From: a bacterium HR32
Lineage (GTDB): Bacteria; Sysuimicrobiota; Sysuimicrobiia; Sysuimicrobiales; Sysuimicrobiaceae
Assembly: GCA_002898935.1 (NCBI GenBank)
Contig: BEII01000129.1
Span: 1 to 5,761, forward strand
Direction: 5' to 3'
DNA: 5,761 bases
In this document: positions 5,368 through 5,761 of the stretch, one piece after another
Numbering within the stretch: position 1 is the stretch's first letter
Layout of the letters: the number at the start of each line of letters is the position of its first letter
Made by a program: the position numbers and the translations under genes
Notes under the pieces: model-generated
Told to the model about the DNA's origin: nothing
What the model saw: the letters and a program-made list of their open reading frames with translations, nothing else
Databases searched by the model: none

Positions 5368-5761
5368 ATGCTACTTCCTGCTGTCGCGGCTCCTCCGACG
5401 CCGTTCGTTCCGCCCCGGTGTACAGGTGCTGCCACTCCATCCCCTCTGTCAGAGATCAAGCCGAACCCACAGGTGTTCTTCAAATACGGTAGCCAAGGCC
5501 TCAAATTGGATGGCACTTATTGTGTGGACTACGTCGTTGTAAACTACCATAGCCGCAACTGGCTCCGGTTCGTGTGGCAAGGTACGCCGCTTCAAACTAG
5601 CGCTGCGGGAGCATTGGCGCCAACGGGCCAAACCCGGGACTCAGCGGCCTGGGAAATACTTCAGGGTCTCAATCGACCGCCACAGCCTCTCTCCAGACTT
5701 TTTCATTACGGCCGCGATCTCCAGAACGAATTTGAAGCTCTTACCTATTTGCCAGGACCGG
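5368..5761 (+). CDS. Hypothetical open frame, cut by the window end
   Basis: From ATG 5368 the frame stays open for 131 codons to the window edge. I do not recognise the product. The first 30 residues are Pro/Ala-rich and may not be real coding sequence; from about 5455 it becomes protein-like, with EIKPNPQVFFKYGSQGLKLD, then CVDYVVVNYHSRNWLRFVWQG, a Gly/Ala/Thr-rich stretch, and RLFHYGRDLQNEFEALTYL at the end. Codons such as aaa, caa, tat, ggt and act are frequent, unlike in the NAD genes, which suggests a foreign origin. The ribosome binding site is poor (GGGG only 2 nt before the ATG), so the true start may lie elsewhere. The opposite strand of 5449-5631 is also open for 60 codons but is closed just beyond it, so the + frame is preferred. 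Confidence 0.4.
   Translation, partial: MLLPAVAAPPTPFVPPRCTGAATPSPLSEIKPNPQVFFKYGSQGLKLDGTYCVDYVVVNYHSRNWLRFVWQGTPLQTSAAGALAPTGQTRDSAAWEILQGLNRPPQPLSRLFHYGRDLQNEFEALTYLPGP

Noticed and set aside
5444..5454. Small hairpin CTCTG-T-CAGAG
   Set aside because: The five-bp stem with a single-base loop cannot close as RNA and has no T-run; it is probably chance.
5449..5631. Minus-strand 60-codon frame
   Set aside because: It is short, has no ribosome binding site I can see, and is interrupted just upstream, while the plus strand is open across the whole segment.
4650..5761. CRISPR array near the Cas1-like remnant
   Set aside because: No regularly spaced direct repeats of 25-40 bp are visible; the only direct repeat is the 8-bp tandem duplication.

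Overview
The window is a GC-rich bacterial chromosome segment. GC is visibly very high through the first 3.5 kb, lower in the toxin-antitoxin pair, and lower again after about 5,440. The left part carries compact, co-directional housekeeping genes. They do not fix the taxon: a high-GC, possibly thermophilic lineage (Actinomycetota, Bacillota or Armatimonadota-like) is a guess from composition and gene order only.

Positions 1-3537 (+ strand) are an NAD-biosynthesis neighbourhood. It holds the C-terminal end of nicotinate-nucleotide adenylyltransferase (nadD, cut by the window edge), ribosomal silencing factor rsfS 5 nt later, a two-domain GNAT acetyltransferase 9 nt after that, a 110-nt gap with a TACAAT promoter element and a strong predicted leader hairpin, then quinolinate synthase nadA and, 3 nt later, quinolinate phosphoribosyltransferase nadC. 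NadA and NadC make nicotinate mononucleotide from iminoaspartate plus DHAP and then PRPP, and NadD adenylates it to deamido-NAD. The usual partner nadB (L-aspartate oxidase) is not between or beside nadA and nadC here.

Positions 3538-3852 hold no gene I can support. Positions 3853-4641 (- strand) are a complete type II toxin-antitoxin operon: a Phd/YefM-type antitoxin followed by an overlapping VapC-like PIN-domain toxin. Its promoter is readable (TTGACG, 17 bp, TACTTT), and a perfect 14-bp palindrome covers the -10, which is a good candidate for the autoregulatory operator.

Positions 4692-5359 (+ strand) are the most interesting part: a broken gene whose product ends in a four-cysteine zinc ribbon and a helix-turn-helix. 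The frame is interrupted exactly at an 8-bp tandem duplication (GCGCCGAA twice), and removing one copy restores one continuous 219-codon frame. From memory, the layout resembles the C-terminal extension of large Cas1-type proteins of actinobacteria and relatives. No Cas1 catalytic core or CRISPR array is visible, so this would be a 5'-truncated remnant.

Positions 5368-5761 (+ strand) hold an open frame that runs off the window, with less GC-rich codon use and no family I recognise.
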